Shown: positions 25,099-38,644, counted from the stretch's first letter. The stretch: DNA of 64,000 nt from Dactylellina haptotyla (GCA_031310005.1 CM062385.1:1054001-1118000); one strand, 5' to 3'. Translations and numbers: made by a program. The notes: a model not told the origin generated them from the sequence alone.

Positions 25099-25736
25099 TG
25101 GCTACGAGCCAGACCTCATCCGGTGACCGTATTTGTAGGAATATATACACTTACTTTGTATATTTCGGGTGGCCCTTTGGAACACCCTCGATGCCACGAG
25201 GGCTGTACATATAAGCCCAGATTCTATCAAACGAGGATCGGTTATCTCTGCTCCACGCTTCAGGAAGACCCTGCTTTTTGACTTCGGACCTGTTAACCTC
25301 TTTTTTTATAGTGTATATATAATTATTGATAATCGAACATTCCGCCTCTCAAAATAATGGACCCCAAATTTCTGATATTGAAATGAGAAATCACTAGTTC
25401 AAACTGGGTATTGAATATCTTCTAATTTATCCATGACTCTATAAGTAATTATCTCGAAATACGCTTTTAGGTGTAATGTAAAAAATTCCCCCCTTAAGCC
25501 CAATAACCTATATAGAATGAACATGCCTCCGAAATGCGATCGCCATCTTGGTCTACGGGCGAAATCAGAAAGGAACCCTCTAAACAACGCTGCAAAAAAA
25601 ACTCCTAGCTCGGTATAGAATCGCCCCGAAGCTATAGGATATAGCAAAAATTCTAAATCTATAAATTAAGTTTTTGCAAAAGGGACATCTACTCGAGACA
25701 AGATAAGAAGAAGAAAAGAAGAAAAAAACCCTTCAT
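25099..25736. other. convergent intergenic spacer
   Basis: AT-rich 640 bp between the 3' ends of the small membrane protein gene and the ABCF gene. It presumably holds both 3' UTRs. No gene seen. Confidence 0.5.
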
Positions 25737-28700
25737 CTAAGCTTCGTCATCGGTATCCACGGGTTTCGGAGTTCTGTGATGGCGCGAATATTAGTCAATA
25801 TATTAATAAGGTTCGGTAGGAAACTCGAAAAACTAACCCTTTTGGACTCGACAGCCATTCGATATGGCGGAGTCTTCTTCTGGCATCTCTCTCCTTCATC
25901 TCGTTTCTGGTGAGCTTCTTCTTCTTTGGCTTTTTCGCTTTGAAGCCCATGCTCGCCGAGTTTTCGCCATTATCCTCCGCACCACTGTTAGCGGCACTGT
26001 TCGCGACAGAGCCAGCTCTACTGGCAACTCGCGACGCCGGCCCGCTGCCTGGTCTGCTGCCACCCGGGAGCTCGAGCTCGTTATCGTAGACACCTCCCTT
26101 GGTTGTGACATTTCCAGCATCAACTACCCATTCTTCATTCAGGAGTCCCTTCAGGAACTCAGAATTGTGAGAAATGATGACGACACCTCCCTTGAAATCT
26201 TTGATAGCATGTGAAAGCGCGCCCATGCTCTCACGATCCAAATAGTTGGTCGGCTCGTCAAGGACAACAATATGTGGATTGTTCCACATGGCGGCAGCCA
26301 GAACGACTTTGACTCGTTGTCCTCCGGAAAGACCGGCGATCTCGTTGTGTGCGGCGATGTCCTCGGGAAGCGCTACGTCTTCGAAATGCTGCTTCAAAGC
26401 CGTTATTGTCAGCTCTCTGAAACCTAAACCTTCTCTTGCGGATTCTTTGTCGTCGAATTCTTGGACCATTTTTGAGAAGCCGAATTTAATCAAGGTTTCT
26501 CGGGTAAGCATGGTGTTGTGCTTAGGAAGCATGTTCTGCCACTTGACTTCATACATGAAACTCTTCTTGAGCTTCTGTCGACCTATGAGCTTTTCAATCT
26601 TTTTGGCGCCTTTACCATCACCAATGTCAATCGGTGTATTCATCAGTGTCCTCTCTTCATCACTAACAACACGGGTTGCCTTCATATTGGTTTCACGATC
26701 ATCACCGTTCTGGAAACGCCATCGAAGATAATCGAGAGGTGTTTTCTCAAGATGCATATTGACGTATTCTAAAGAGTGCTGTGGCACATACGCCACTCGG
26801 ATATTCGGGTGTTTGGATACGATGCCGGTTTGGGGCTAAATTATGGATCAGAAAGAGTGTCATATCGGTTTTGATCGGGTACTGATGTTACTCACCACTA
26901 ATTCTCCGGTAAGAAGCTTAATCAGAGTACTTTTACCAGCACCATTTGGTCCTAAGATGGCGACACGGCTCGATAGCGAAAGTTGGACGCTGACGTTTGA
27001 CATGCTTGGTTTTGTGGCACCCGGATAGGTAAATGTAACATTTGTCATTTTCATAATGCTACGGGTCATACTCTTGACTCCGGTCAAAATACCTGGGTTA
27101 GGGAATTTGAATTGGACTACTGAGGCGTCTAATGTGTAGTAAGACTTGGCTTCCGGTCGTTTTTTGACGAAAGCCGCAAGGTTTCCCCTGTAGTGAACAA
27201 GCTTTTTGCTTTCATAGTGAAGGATATCAGTGCAAACTTCGTCAAGGAATGCACTGTCGTGGGAAACAATCATGGAAGTGATTTCCGTGTGTTCCTTAAG
27301 ATAATCCATCAACCAACGAACGTTAGAAACGTCCAAATGATTCGTCGGTTCGTCAAGGAGGAGGATATCGGCTTTGAGAAGCATAGCTCTGGCCAACTCT
27401 ACTTTCATCTTCCATCCTCCACTGAGGGCGCCAACAGGCTGTGCTTGACGAAATTCATCAAAACCTACAGAGAGTAGAGCCTCTTTTATTCTCCTTTTCC
27501 TCTCCTCATTGCCTCCTTCAGTGGATATTTCTGGATCTTGTTCGATAAACTCGATGATGCTGAGCTTGGCTTCCTCACCCTGGAGCTTGTGTTCAACGAA
27601 ACAAGTTCGAACCTCATCTTTAGAAGGGAAACCTTCGAGCTTTCCTTCTGCGATAGATCTCATGAGTGTGGACTTGCCAGCTCCGTTTCTTCCGCAAAGG
27701 CCATATCTGTGACCCTTCAGCAGTCTCAAGGTGGTATGTGAGAGCAACAGCATGCCACCATATGCCAAGGAAAAGGGTGTGTTGACGACCTCAGTCTCAT
27801 GTGCATCTTCTTCTGGCGTTGGAGCTCTCGATTCCCATTTTTGGTCTTCCTTGACGTAGTGATTTTGAAGATCTTCGGCGATGGCCTGGGCAGCAGGGCC
27901 ACCTTTGAGGTCTATCAGGTAAGGTTCCACCAAAGCGCCGACTCTTCGTGGTTCTCGGATGTTGACGACTTCTCGAACCATGGAGACAACATAGTCTCGA
28001 ACGTTGACCTCCCAAAACCTGACGTCGTTAGCTGTTGGATCTACCCAGTCTCCTTTTACTTTCTCAGATACAACTTGCGTAACCTGCTCAACACTGGATC
28101 TGTAATCGACAAAGCCTTCGCGACCTCCCTCGCCCCTCATGGCTTTTTCGACAACTTTGAGAGCACTTTCGCCTAAGCTACGGACTTCAGGTAGCGAAGC
28201 GTGATCTCTCACTCTTTGTACACCTGGTAGCAACTGAGGCAAGAATGTCCGCGCCTCGATCGGATTATGGACTAGCTTTGTAAGATTTTCAATGATAACA
28301 ACCGTCTGTCTCAGCATCTCCTGGGATGTCGTTGGGTTGGACAAAACTCTGTGGAGCAGAGGAGTAACGAGAGCGAGGGAAGGGGATGTGACGGGTTGAA
28401 TGAATGTCGTATGACTGAGGTCATGTATCGCCTTTTGTAAGAGCTTGTCACTCGGCTTGGACATGTTATCGATGAGTAGCGGGATGTGACGCTTGATATC
28501 GTCGTTGTCAATGAGGCCGCAAATAGTCTGCATGGTTTTAATTGCTTGTTTCGAGACCTATGTCACTTAGTTAGTGGGTTCCTTTCTATGGACAGTGTAA
28601 CGGGAGTAGTCTCACATCGCTCTTCAGGTCGTGCATGCCGGACTCGACTACTGGAATCAATTCCTCGAGTTTCGAGCCGATTATCTCGAAGGAAATTCTG

Positions 28701-29287
28701 GCCTCCTCATCCCTTCCAACAGCCTTTTTTGCTAATTTTGCCACCAATTGTAGAGCTCCGATCTTTCCTTGCCATTTTGTAGCTGGTCTTTTGAGGTATT
28801 CCATCAAGACCGGTAGCAGGGCCGAGACCAAGGCCTCTATTGGCAGTATGGAGAATACAGTATCAACAGCATACTGGGCTGATTCCTTGACGACGGCCCC
28901 CTTATCTGCTAAACCGTCGAGGCATATTTCTAGGGTATTTAGAAGCATGGGTTCTGTGCACCGAGCTGTAGGCATGAATGTCGAATATAATGCCGAATAT
29001 GCGATCATTGCACTCTCACGTTTCGTGCCATCTTTCTTGTCGGCGGCGGCGGCGGCCAGCGTAGGTAAGATATTGAACCGCTCGAGCGATCTGAAGGTAT
29101 ACGGCTGGGCAACGAGAATAGCGAAAAGTTTATTTGCAGCATCGAGACTTCCCTGGGAGGTGGACGAGGTGAAAATTTCGTTTGTTAGAAATGGAATATC
29201 ATCTTCAGGCATCAGAGTACCGTTGGCTGGTTCCTTCATATGGATCGTGGTGGTCATGGTGTCGGACTCGCCAGTAGCGCCTGGCAT
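25737..29287 (-). CDS. elf1: ABCF ATPase of the New1/Elf1 type
   Basis: Four exons: 28616-29287, 26896-28557, 25838-26835 and 25737-25773. They encode 1122 aa. Residues up to about 455 form HEAT-like helical repeats. The first ATPase has Walker A GRNGAGKST (513-521), LSGGWKMKVELA and Walker B LLLDEPTNHLD (623-633). The second has Walker A GPNGAGKST (760-768), an eEF3-type chromodomain-like insertion, LSGGQRVKVVLA and VVLDEPTNYLD. The C-terminal tail is Lys/Arg-rich and ends in Asp/Glu. Wording such as LLKGHRYGLCGRNG and VEHKLQGEE fits New1 of yeast and mRNA export factor Elf1 of fission yeast better than eEF3. Yeast New1 acts on ribosomes, mainly at termination. The Asn/Gln-rich prion-like region of yeast New1 is absent. 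The last exon codes for only 12 residues. Confidence 0.94.
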
Positions 29288-30331
29288 CTGACGCTCTAAG
29301 GTCTATATAGAACTCTTCCCGTATATATCGGCGATAGAAGTTTGCACGGCGTAATCGTATACCTAAGAAATCAGAGAAGAAAGAAAGGCCAAAGGCAGAA
29401 GGAAAGTGGTGGGTAATTTTTGGCGGGCTGGATACTTGCTGCGGTTTGCAACAAACACACTTTTTTTTTTTTTTTTTTCTCCCTTAGCTAAAATTGGCGT
29501 TGACAGATAAAAGCCCCACCTCTCCAAGCGGAGCACCAAAGCCGTGAACAGGCGGATTCGAACGAAGCTCGAGCGAGGAAAGCTTCAAGTATACAGGCAC
29601 ATGTAAATGGAAACCCAAAAGGACACAAAGGAACGAAGGCGAACGGAGAAGGAGAGAAAATGTAACCTTAGTGGCTATCTGAACATCGAGAACTGGCGAG
29701 TTACCACTGATATACTTGTTGACCTGGGCTTACTCGCAGAAACTTTCACCTGCATAAGATATGGATCATCAGCAAAAAAATATTTTTGTCTGCTGAAAGG
29801 AACAATCCGACGCAGCCTTCTGTATCGAATCTAGCTGACCAGAAGACGAACGTGGAATCTTGAGCTGTGGGTCTTGTTCTTTTTCTGTCTTATCCTGCTG
29901 CATGTCTGGCCGCCCCTGTTAGCTCAGTCGGGAACTCTGATGCGGTGGACAGCATAAACATCTGATGCAATGTTTGCCGCACTATCAAAATGCATGTTCA
30001 CAGTTTAAATACTACTCATACACCCATCGATATATATCTTCATGTAGTTTAATTGGAGAGAGGAAAAAGCGTAAATTGCCTACACGCTAGTAACATTCTC
30101 TTTTTCACGGAATAGCAGGCCGGCCAGTTAGGTAAATTCAATATAAAGTTCAACACCGGTGTTAAAAAAATAAACTAAAAAAAGGTCGTTAAAACCATCA
30201 TCTATTCGATCGTATTATTAAGTATTTGTTGACCATAGTTTCGTGGTATTCGTCTTTTCCGGCATAAAGAAAGCAAAATTAGATACCATCCAGTGACAAT
30301 TTTTGGGATGTAGAAGCTGTAGGTTTGCCGT
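29288..30331. other. intergenic, promoter of the ABCF gene and 3' flank of the SDR gene
   Basis: Contains an 18-base T run and short open frames without motifs. A tRNA-like D-arm string near 29920 was examined and rejected. No gene recognised. Confidence 0.5.
29461..29478. repeat. poly(T) tract
   Basis: Run of 18 T about 175 bp upstream of the ABCF start; such T/A tracts are common in fungal promoters. Confidence 0.85.
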
Positions 30332-31346
30332 TTACTGTCTACCGAACGCATTGTTTTGGGGGGCCGCAAGTGGTGTACCCAGGGCGGTAACATAAGCCTA
30401 CGAGAAGAAAGCACGAATATTAGAATATTTAGGTTCAGCGTATTTAGGATATTTCTCCCTCTCCCTCTGGTTTCTACTTACTTTGGACAATCCTCCGTCG
30501 ACTAAGAAGTCAGTGCCGTTGACAAAGGAGCTCTCGTCGCTTGCGAGGAACACAACGGCATGAGCCTGCTCAATCGCCTCTCCGAACCTGCCGCTTGGGA
30601 AGTGGACTTCCCGACGGAATCGCTTTTCTTTATCATCTCCCAACCATTCCTGAAGAAGGGGTGTGTTGAGAGGGCCGGGGCAAAGCGAGTTGAATCTGAA
30701 GCCCTCCCTTGCGTGAATCATCGCCAACTCTCGGGTCATGGCGAGGACGGCACCCTTGCTGGCGGTGTATGCCAGTTGTGGTGTAGCAGCTCCCATCAAG
30801 GCAACGAAACTGGCGGTGTTGATAACGCTGGTCGCCTTCTTGCCGTGCTTCCTGAAGCTCAAAACGGCGTGCTTGGAGCCGAACCACACACCCTTGACGT
30901 TGATATTCTGGGTCAGGTCCCATATTTTTTCCGGGGTGTTAACCGCGTCGTCATCAGCGCCGTGCATGATGCCGGCGTTGTTGAACATGACATCAACACC
31001 GCCCCATTCGTCGGCGGAGGCAACCAGCTGCTCGATCGATTCTTCGCTGGAAACATCGCAGACAACGGTCTTGATCTTGGTATCGCCTTTGAAGTGCTGG
31101 ACAATGAGGCTGGCCTTCTCGAGGGCTTCGGGGTTGATATCGGCCATGATTACACTGGCACCTTCCTTGACGAAGAGGATGCATGTCTCCAGTCCGATGC
31201 CGCTGCGTAGATATAATAGACACAGTCCCACGTTAGAAATGCTTCGTAAAAACCACCGCCGCCACCACAACGGTAGTAACGGGAAGAGAACCGTACCCAG
31301 CAGCACCGGTGACAATGCAGTTCTTTCCTGCGAGTCGGCCGACCAT
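30332..31346 (-). CDS. short-chain dehydrogenase/reductase (classical SDR)
   Basis: Three exons (31297-31346, 30482-31202, 30332-30397) give 278 aa. The Rossmann cofactor motif TGAAGGIG is at 13-20. Asp38 at the end of the second strand suggests NAD(H) over NADP(H). NNAG is at 91-94 and the catalytic triad is Ser148, Tyr162 and Lys166 (YTASK). The substrate-side loop reads SLCPGPLNTPLL and the C-terminal sheet VNGTDFLVDGG. It most resembles cyclopentanol/glucose-type SDR oxidoreductases; the substrate cannot be read from sequence. The start lies five residues before the first strand, as usual. It is divergent from the glutamine synthetase-like gene across a 2-kb gap. Confidence 0.93.
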
Positions 31347-33315
31347 TTTGCTTACAAGCTTGTCGGATCACAATCTCAGTAACTTCTCTGTGTTTGACGG
31401 GCGGGCGAGGGAGTATGAAACGGTAGGCGTGAGTCGAAATCAATTGGAGAAAAGTCGAAGGGGCCAGAAACTATTTGAACTCTTCTCTCACCAGAAGGCC
31501 TTGATAAGAGGAGGAGGATGAGGACAGGAGAGTTATAGTTTCTTTTTCTTAAACCAAAAAATTTCCGAGACTGAACTCAGGGTCCCGTTCCCCAAACTCT
31601 GTGGGAGGCAACTTTTCTTTATAAACTACGACTAGGTGACTAATGGCCGAAAGACGAGCGCCCTATTTTTGTAAGGGCCTGGATTCCTCGACAGATTGGT
31701 CCGTCCACGGACATTTTGACTAACCAGTTCGGACAACGGCGGATGGGCTCTTCGCGTCGGGTCGACGAAATCGGCCTCCTGGCGCGAATAAGCTAGAAGC
31801 GAACGATAAGAGTTCTAGAGTCTCTCCTCCAGGTCTCTTGCTTCTTATACCTTACCTGTCAACATCCAAGCCGGGTTCGCACTATAGCCGGGCTGGGGCC
31901 CCTCCCACTCGATTCGTCCGATAGCAGCTTCGGCGGAACAGGTGCGAAACCCAACAGGGGCTCTCAACCTTATTTTCCGATCAAAAGGTCACACCCTCTC
32001 GCAACTATGTGGGATACCTCTCGATGAGAGCTGCAGCTTGCTCTGGCGAGAAATGGTGGCTGGCACCTTTTCAGCCAAAACCGTGCATTGCATTGGAATG
32101 GAGACCCGGGACTGGGTTGCGGGCGGGCGGGCCTGGAGCTCTGTTTTGAATGCATGATTCTCCAATCAGTAAAAACCTAAGCATTCTCTCGTCTTCTCCT
32201 GCTAACTTGAACTGCAGCTGAACTGCTCTCAACCACGGGGTCTTTTCGAACGCGGTCACTTAGATGCGAGAGGGGTATTTAGTCGTGCCAAGAGCATCGT
32301 AATGCACAATATTCGACCTTCAAGCAGTGATCTATGCCTTACAAACACGTCCCCGCAAATGAGAAGGAAAAGTGACCACCTTTGTGCTATGTCTTTCATC
32401 TGATGGACTCACTGCGTCCAAGCGACGGCGACTTTTTCGGTTGGTGTAGCCTTCTCTGCATGCAACCGAACCAACCTTCCATTAGCAAGGAAGCGAAGGA
32501 GTTCTCCATTAACTTGACTTCCTTGCGGAACATTTCCCACCAAGCACACTTAGGTAATTGAGAAGGCAGAATATAAGCTAAGGTGGGGCTGCGTTATCAT
32601 TCGTATCTGCAGCGGCCAGATGCAATGACATATGGAAATCTACGCATGTACATATGTTTTGATGTTTGCATCCTGCATGAAAGGTGCTCCACACCGTGAT
32701 ATCACTCATTCTGGGCTCAAATTTCAACGTCTCGTGCTCCTTCTGAAGGGTTCCTATATCTTCCTTTCCCCCATTATGCCATGCTGTTTGCGAAAGTGCG
32801 AACCGGGTTATTTTTTGGGTTTATTCTGGCCTTGCCGTGACTTGAGAACTAACACCTTGGAAGGTGCGACCGGTCCCCTGGTCCCAAACGGACGATAACC
32901 ATAAGCTCCCTCCCAAGTAGGCTCGAATTCTGGGAGATTCCGGCTTTTTGGACAGAAGGCAGGATCGAGTTTAAATGTAGACCACGCCCTCATCGCCGAA
33001 TTTTTAACCTTTCCGTCTGAGTTTCCATTTTTTAATTTTTTAATTTTGTAATCATCGCTTATCACGACTAAAACCGTATAGCCCCGCGCAACGCACCCCC
33101 CCAGCGGACAGTCTCTGAGATATTACGCTATTCACTCTGATCTAAACAGATAATCGCAAAGTCAGGAATTTGACCGTGATCTACTGGATACGCAGATTGG
33201 TCGTGGCCTATTATTGTCTCCGGTAATCGCTCGTTCCCTGCACCGGCACGGATCGCTTGACCTCAGTCGCAGACTTTATAACACGCATCTCCTTGACCGG
33301 CAACTGTGAGAAAAG
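31347..33315. other. 2-kb divergent intergenic region
   Basis: Lies between the divergent SDR and glutamine synthetase-like starts and must contain both promoters. A TTTATAA element about 40 bp before the ATG at 33316 could be a TATA box. Open frames are short and without motifs. Confidence 0.5.
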
Positions 33316-34994
33316 ATGGCAGTACCAGAGACTCATACAGCCGAGTCGATCATTAAGGCGCTCGAGGAGAATGGCGATGACAAAGTCAAACTGGCCGGCC
33401 TCGACGTCGACGGTATTTTACGAGGGAAAATGATATCGCTAGACAAGTTCAAGAGTATCGTGACAACAGGATTCGGGTTCTGTTCCGTCGTGTTCGGTTG
33501 GGATATGCACGATCAGGTATATCTCTGTTCCCCTGTTGTTGTATACGAATATTATATTAACATTTCTGTTAGACATATTTCAAAGAATTGCTGATATCAA
33601 ACAAAGAAAACGGGTACCATGATATAATTGCCAAAGTTGACTTGAGCACCTTTCGGAGAATCCCATGGGAAAACAATGTTCCTTTCTTTCTTGTACGTTG
33701 AAGAATGCCATGCTCGAACCAGGAGCCCCGAATTCGCATACTGATAGTCCGGACAGGTCAGTTTCTATGATCCAGATACCGATGAGCCAATCGCCCCGTG
33801 TCCAAGAGGGCTACTAAAAACGGCGTTGAGCAAATTCGAAAAACAAGGAATGGGAGCCATGGCTGGAGGTTGTTACCCTTAGAGAAACCCTTGACTCGAA
33901 ATATTTGACTGACAATCTCAATCACCAGCCGAGTACGAGTTCTACCAGTTTTCGGCGTCTCCAAGCGATATACGGAACGAAAAACCAGAATCCATACCCT
34001 CGATCACACCAGGAATGTTTGGATACTCCCTTACTCGCCCGATCCTCTTTCAAGACTATTATTATGGAGTTTACGATACATGCAAGGCGTTCCGCGTACC
34101 GATAGAGGGATGGCATACCGAGTCCGGACCCGGTGTCTACGAAGCAGCACTAGCCTTCACAGATGTTGCCGAAATGGCTGATAGAGCATCCTTGTTCAAG
34201 CTCACCGTTAAGGCTCTCGGTGCAAAGAATGGGATAACACCTTGCTTTATGGCGAAGCCAAAGCAAGGGCTGCCTGGAAACTCTGGTCATCTACATGTTT
34301 CTATCGTTGACAAGCAGACTGGAAAGAATCTGTTCGCTCGAGAAGAAAAGGACCCCAACCCTCCATACCCTGACGTTGCGCATGTCTCGGATCTGGGTCG
34401 ACATTTCCTTGCGGGCGTTCTCGAAGGATTGCCCTACATTATGCCATTAGTTGCACCTACAATAAACTCCTATAAACGCTTGGTAGAAAACTTCTGGGCA
34501 CCAGTGACGGTATCCTGGGGGTTGGAGCATCGGGCCGCATCTATTCGCTTAATCGCACCTCCAACCGCATCTGCGAAAGCAACACGATTAGAAGTTCGAG
34601 TCCCTGGCGCAGACTGCAATCCTCATTATGCTCTAGCAGCTATTTTAGCATGTGGCTACCGAGGAGTTGAAAAGAAGCTACAACTTACAATTCCACCATT
34701 GGGGAAGACCGAAGCAACAGGCGTAGAAAGACTTGCGAAGTCACTGCAGTCCGCAACCGCTAAGTTCATGGAGAAGGATAGCATTGCTAGAGAAGTTTTA
34801 GGGGATGCTTTCGTTGAGCATTTCGGTGGGACGAGGGAACACGAGTGTCGACAATGGGAAGAAGCAGTGACTGACTGGTAAGTTAACAGACCCTCCCTTC
34901 AATTCTTAGTGGAACAATAAATTGTGAATCTGATGCTTATCTTTTCTTTTTTTTTCTCCAAAGGGAAACGAGACGTTACATGGAAACTGTTTAG
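33316..34994 (+). CDS. glutamine synthetase-like enzyme (GSI/FluG C-terminal type)
   Basis: Five exons: 33316-33516, 33573-33692, 33757-33868, 33929-34877 and 34964-34994. They encode 470 aa. A small N-terminal beta-grasp domain (LAGLDVDGILRGK) is followed by a GS catalytic domain: EYEFY for metal binding, HTESGPGVYEAAL, KPKQGLPGNSGHLHVS with the ATP/metal histidine, NSYKRLV, HRAASIRL and RLEVRVPGADCNPHYALAA. The length and wording are of bacterial-type GSI and the C-terminal half of FluG, not the 350-residue GSII that makes glutamine in fungi. Relatives ligate glutamate to polyamines or other amines (PuuA, GlnA3), so a gamma-glutamyl-amine ligase role is possible. It converges with a Zn2Cys6 regulator 0.9 kb downstream. 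Confidence 0.93.
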
Positions 34995-35907
34995 ATGTGC
35001 CAACTGATAAATGTACAGGTTTCCTTGCATACTTTGATTTCTCGGGAAGCGAAATTTGGTCCCCAATGGTTCCCCGGTCAGACTTCACAGCCACTATTCA
35101 TTGTCCTATCGGGGTATCTGTCCAATTGGTTTCATTTTTTATATATTCTACTTCTTTCATACGGGCCGTTGCACTTTGATATACCTATCCGTATGGCACG
35201 TGGCGTTATTGCTTTTAGATAGCCGCTTGGAACAATTGTCTCTCATGCAACCTCAACTTACGTAAACTATACTCTCAAGCTCAGCGGTTCGGCAAGGGTA
35301 TAACGTGTATATTCACATGATGGTCGTGCCCAGAATCCGAGATAAGTTGAGTCTAAGGGCTGTATTGAAACGTGCGTGACCAGCCGCTCGCCGAGATGCA
35401 GGATGTCGGCTAGGTATCAATGTTAATTTCTTGGAACAAGGGGTTATTTGAAATAAGGACAGCTGTGGGGCCAACATTATAGCTTGTGACCGCTTAAAAT
35501 GCTTGGATCTTAAAGTCTTGCCGCATGCTGCATCTAATACAACCTGAGCCTCTCATCGAGGCTATGTTAAAACACTATGGAATGATGATTGAAATGTCTA
35601 TCAACAATTCTATATTTGGACGCGACTTTATGTACAATATTATGTGTAGATAAGAAATAGTGATGAAAAACTCAAGGGTAGATTCCGCGCAAAAGGATAT
35701 CAAAGATTAAACGCCGCTCACTGCGAAGCCCGGGCAAAAACGACAACAAAGAAGAAAAAAAGAAAGAGATATGTACAAAACCCAATCCCATATATACTAA
35801 ATGTGAAAACGGCACAATGAAACGCCCGAATCCCGAATCGGCTGGATATGTACACAATAAACCCTGAAAGATGTGAAAGTATGATTTTTATAGTGAGTAG
35901 GTTTGAT
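34995..35907. other. convergent intergenic spacer
   Basis: AT-rich 0.9 kb between two 3' ends. Only short frames without motifs. Confidence 0.55.
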
Positions 35908-38644
35908 TTAGCCAATAAAGATTTCCCATTGCCATTCGGCGCACAACCCAACCCAAGACAGTCGCCCTCGGATTGAAGTTTCGTAATCCCACTCGTCCAT
36001 TTCGAGACCCTTGACCCTAGACCCTGGAATCGGGCTAGATCTCCTGATTTCACTTGTGACGCTGCCGCCCCACATCATATCACTTTGGCTGGGCGAGCCA
36101 GTAAGGTCGTCGTTGAGCTTTTGGAAATCCAGATACATTGTTGGATCTTCGATTCCGGAGGCGGCAGGAGTGCTTCCGTTAGAGGAGAGATGCGAACGAA
36201 TGCTGTAATCCATATCGGTAACCATGGCATTCGTTTGTTTCTCGCTCACGTAGTTATCTCTTCGGTTCCAGATCTCCCGGACGATGTCCCAGGCTCTGTC
36301 AATGTTTCCAATCCAAAGTCTCTGCATCAGATTCTCCCAGCGTTTCTCAATCCACTCCCGTTCTTCTTGGCCGACGGCTTCACAGCCCGCTGCGAGAAGT
36401 GGGAATGCATGAACAATGCATGTGCGAGACGATGTTGGAATTGAGGCTATCGTACACATAACCTTTTCGGCTAATTCGTGGGACGATGGAGAGGGTATTT
36501 CTGGGACAGCTTGATGGAGATAAAGAAGGGCAGCCCATCTGTAGGCCTCGGCTGTTTGAATGCAATGGTCGATGTTTGAGGTTTGGTCCTCAATGGGTTC
36601 GTAAACTGCATCTGGTTGCCAGTTTTCAATGGCAGTCTTGAGTTCCAGGGCGGTGGATATGATTGTGACGCTATTCTTCTTGCTCTTCCTAACGCGTTTT
36701 GCCAAAGAGGCGCATCTTCCAATCAGTGGGAATAAAGTAGTTGCGCATCCCATTAGTGGATCAACCTCAGAAGAAATGAGCATAGGTGCGCTGAGAAGAG
36801 GAGAAATGGACTCGAAAGAATGCGATTCGTTGTCGTTGGTTGATGTGAGACGGGCCAGAACATCAATGTAAACCCAAACATTGTATAGGAACCTCAAACG
36901 GGTCAGCTCAGCGCTATTGACAGGATAGTTTTGATATCTGATCAAGGCCTGGTTTACAAGAACTTTGGCTCCTCTTAAATGCTCAATGCCAGTAGAAATG
37001 TGTCTATCCCACTCTTCTGCGAATGCCAAAGAGAGGGTTGTTGCTAATGCGGCTTCTGGAAGCATATCACCAGAACTTAATCCCGCTGCGAGGTGGCGGA
37101 TGCTATGCTTCATATGTTCCATTCCTTGGACTCTCATCTCAGGTCTACTGTGGGACATATGGAATGCCGTCATAGAATATATGGCATGGCGGAGTGCGGG
37201 GATTTGAGTAGCAAGAGGCCAGATAAGAGTTCTCCAAGGGTTCTCAGTCGGTCCGTCTTTGATGGACATAATACCACAAGTTTGTTTGTCGAAGTGCAGA
37301 ATGAGCATTTCGGGGCTATCTACATCTACTTGAGGTCTTCGGAAGATGTCAGAGATGCTTTGATAGGCAGTACTTGCAGAATCCTCCGGTGACCCAAGAT
37401 GAGAAACTATCCATCCATCGTCCATAAGATTTCTCGGGATCTCTTCGATCTGGTCATCATCCGCAGGCATAGTCATGCCGATATCCATACCAGTCGGTCG
37501 GTATTGAATATCATGTGGGTAGTCGATATAATCCGGGAGCGGGATTGGCCTATTGAGGATGCTACCCGGGATTAGGAGATCTTCTAGTTTTGGAGAGATC
37601 GAAGCTCTTCGCTCCTCATCCATATATGCAGGGTGGGACCGTGGAACTTCAGCTCCCGAAAACGGTTGGGTGGGAATGTACGAGTCTTCAAGAGTGCCCA
37701 TGGAGTACATGCTTGGTGCATAGAGGTGGTGAAGAGGGGGCGTGGGAGGAGAATCAAATTGCGTCGTAAGTGGCGTTAGAGGAAGCGGTGATTGAAGTGG
37801 CGAATGAAGGGACCCAAGAGATGCCTCGGAGAGTGCTGGGCTAGATGGGCCAGATGATATTCCTCTTTTCGGTTTCGCAGGAAGATTTGAGAGGGCTAAT
37901 ACAGTCGTTTTCATGTTAGTAAATAGCCCTACATAACTTTTAGTAAGATACCAACGTATAACATACGCTTCGGTCGAGGCTTTGACCCCTTTCCGCTCAG
38001 GTCCGATTCCTCGAATGCTCTCCATTTGAAGTCTTTCTTATATCCACCGCAAGGAACACCTCGTTTTTCGCCTGTTAAATGTCAGAAACCGGATCCAATT
38101 GAATCCTTAAGGTCAGATTGGGAATTTATCTTACATTGCAAGCATGTGGGCTTTGTCTCGTCACATTTTAATCTTTTTGCTTTGCAAGTAACACAGCCTA
38201 ATGGGAAAGATGCATGTTAGCCAGATAGAACCACTGCGATTTTGCGTTGCTCGCGTTATAATTTTGCACCAAGAGGTGCAGTGCCTTGCCCGCTTCGTCC
38301 CAAGATGGCGGCGGTGTTGAGAGCAACAAGACCACAACCACGAAGGCGCGCCATGGTGATTCGCTTTGCGACTTTACAGGGAAATATGTTATGATCAAAG
38401 GGGGGTCCGTACCGTTCCGGCTTTTACTCTGCTTCGGCTTTGTTACACCAGCTGCAGCGCCACTGGTGGATTGGCCAGCTGCCGTCGTCGCTGATGTACC
38501 TGGTTGCGACTTGGATTTTGATCTGACGGGTGGCATGGGCGAACGTTCGGTGTCAGAAGGAAATGAAAGAGAAGATGGGAAGGACGAGGAAGACATTTCG
38601 AATAAGTGCGGCTGCAGTGCTACAGAGTCCAGGGTTACCGCCAT
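35908..38644 (-). CDS. Zn(II)2Cys6 transcription factor with Fungal_trans_2-type domain
   Basis: Four exons: 38413-38644, 38135-38197, 37967-38071 and 35908-37895. They encode 795 aa. A Ser/Thr/Ala-rich start ends in basic KPKQSKSRN. The binuclear zinc cluster follows with cysteines 79, 82, 89, 96, 99 and 106 (CX2CX6CX6CX2CX6C). Next come a basic linker (FKWRAFEE, SKPRPKP) and a Ser/Pro-rich region. The long helical C-terminal half (AFHMSHSRPEMRVQGMEHM, FAEEWDRHISTGIEHLRGAK) fits the fungal-specific factor domain of the Fungal_trans_2 class. The zinc cluster is split by two introns and preceded by a 215-bp intron. The position next to the GS-like gene suggests local regulation, but this is inference. 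Confidence 0.92.

Noticed and set aside
25739-29287. Annotation of the ABCF gene as elongation factor eEF3
   Set aside because: The wording around the first ATPase (GHRYGLCGRNG, VEHKLQGEE) fits the New1/Elf1 branch; eEF3 has GPNG and a different acidic segment there.
29910-29990. tRNA-like string GTTAGCTCAGTCGGGA
   Set aside because: It resembles a D-arm, but no acceptor stem pairing, anticodon arm or GTTCGAATC T-arm follows at the right distance.
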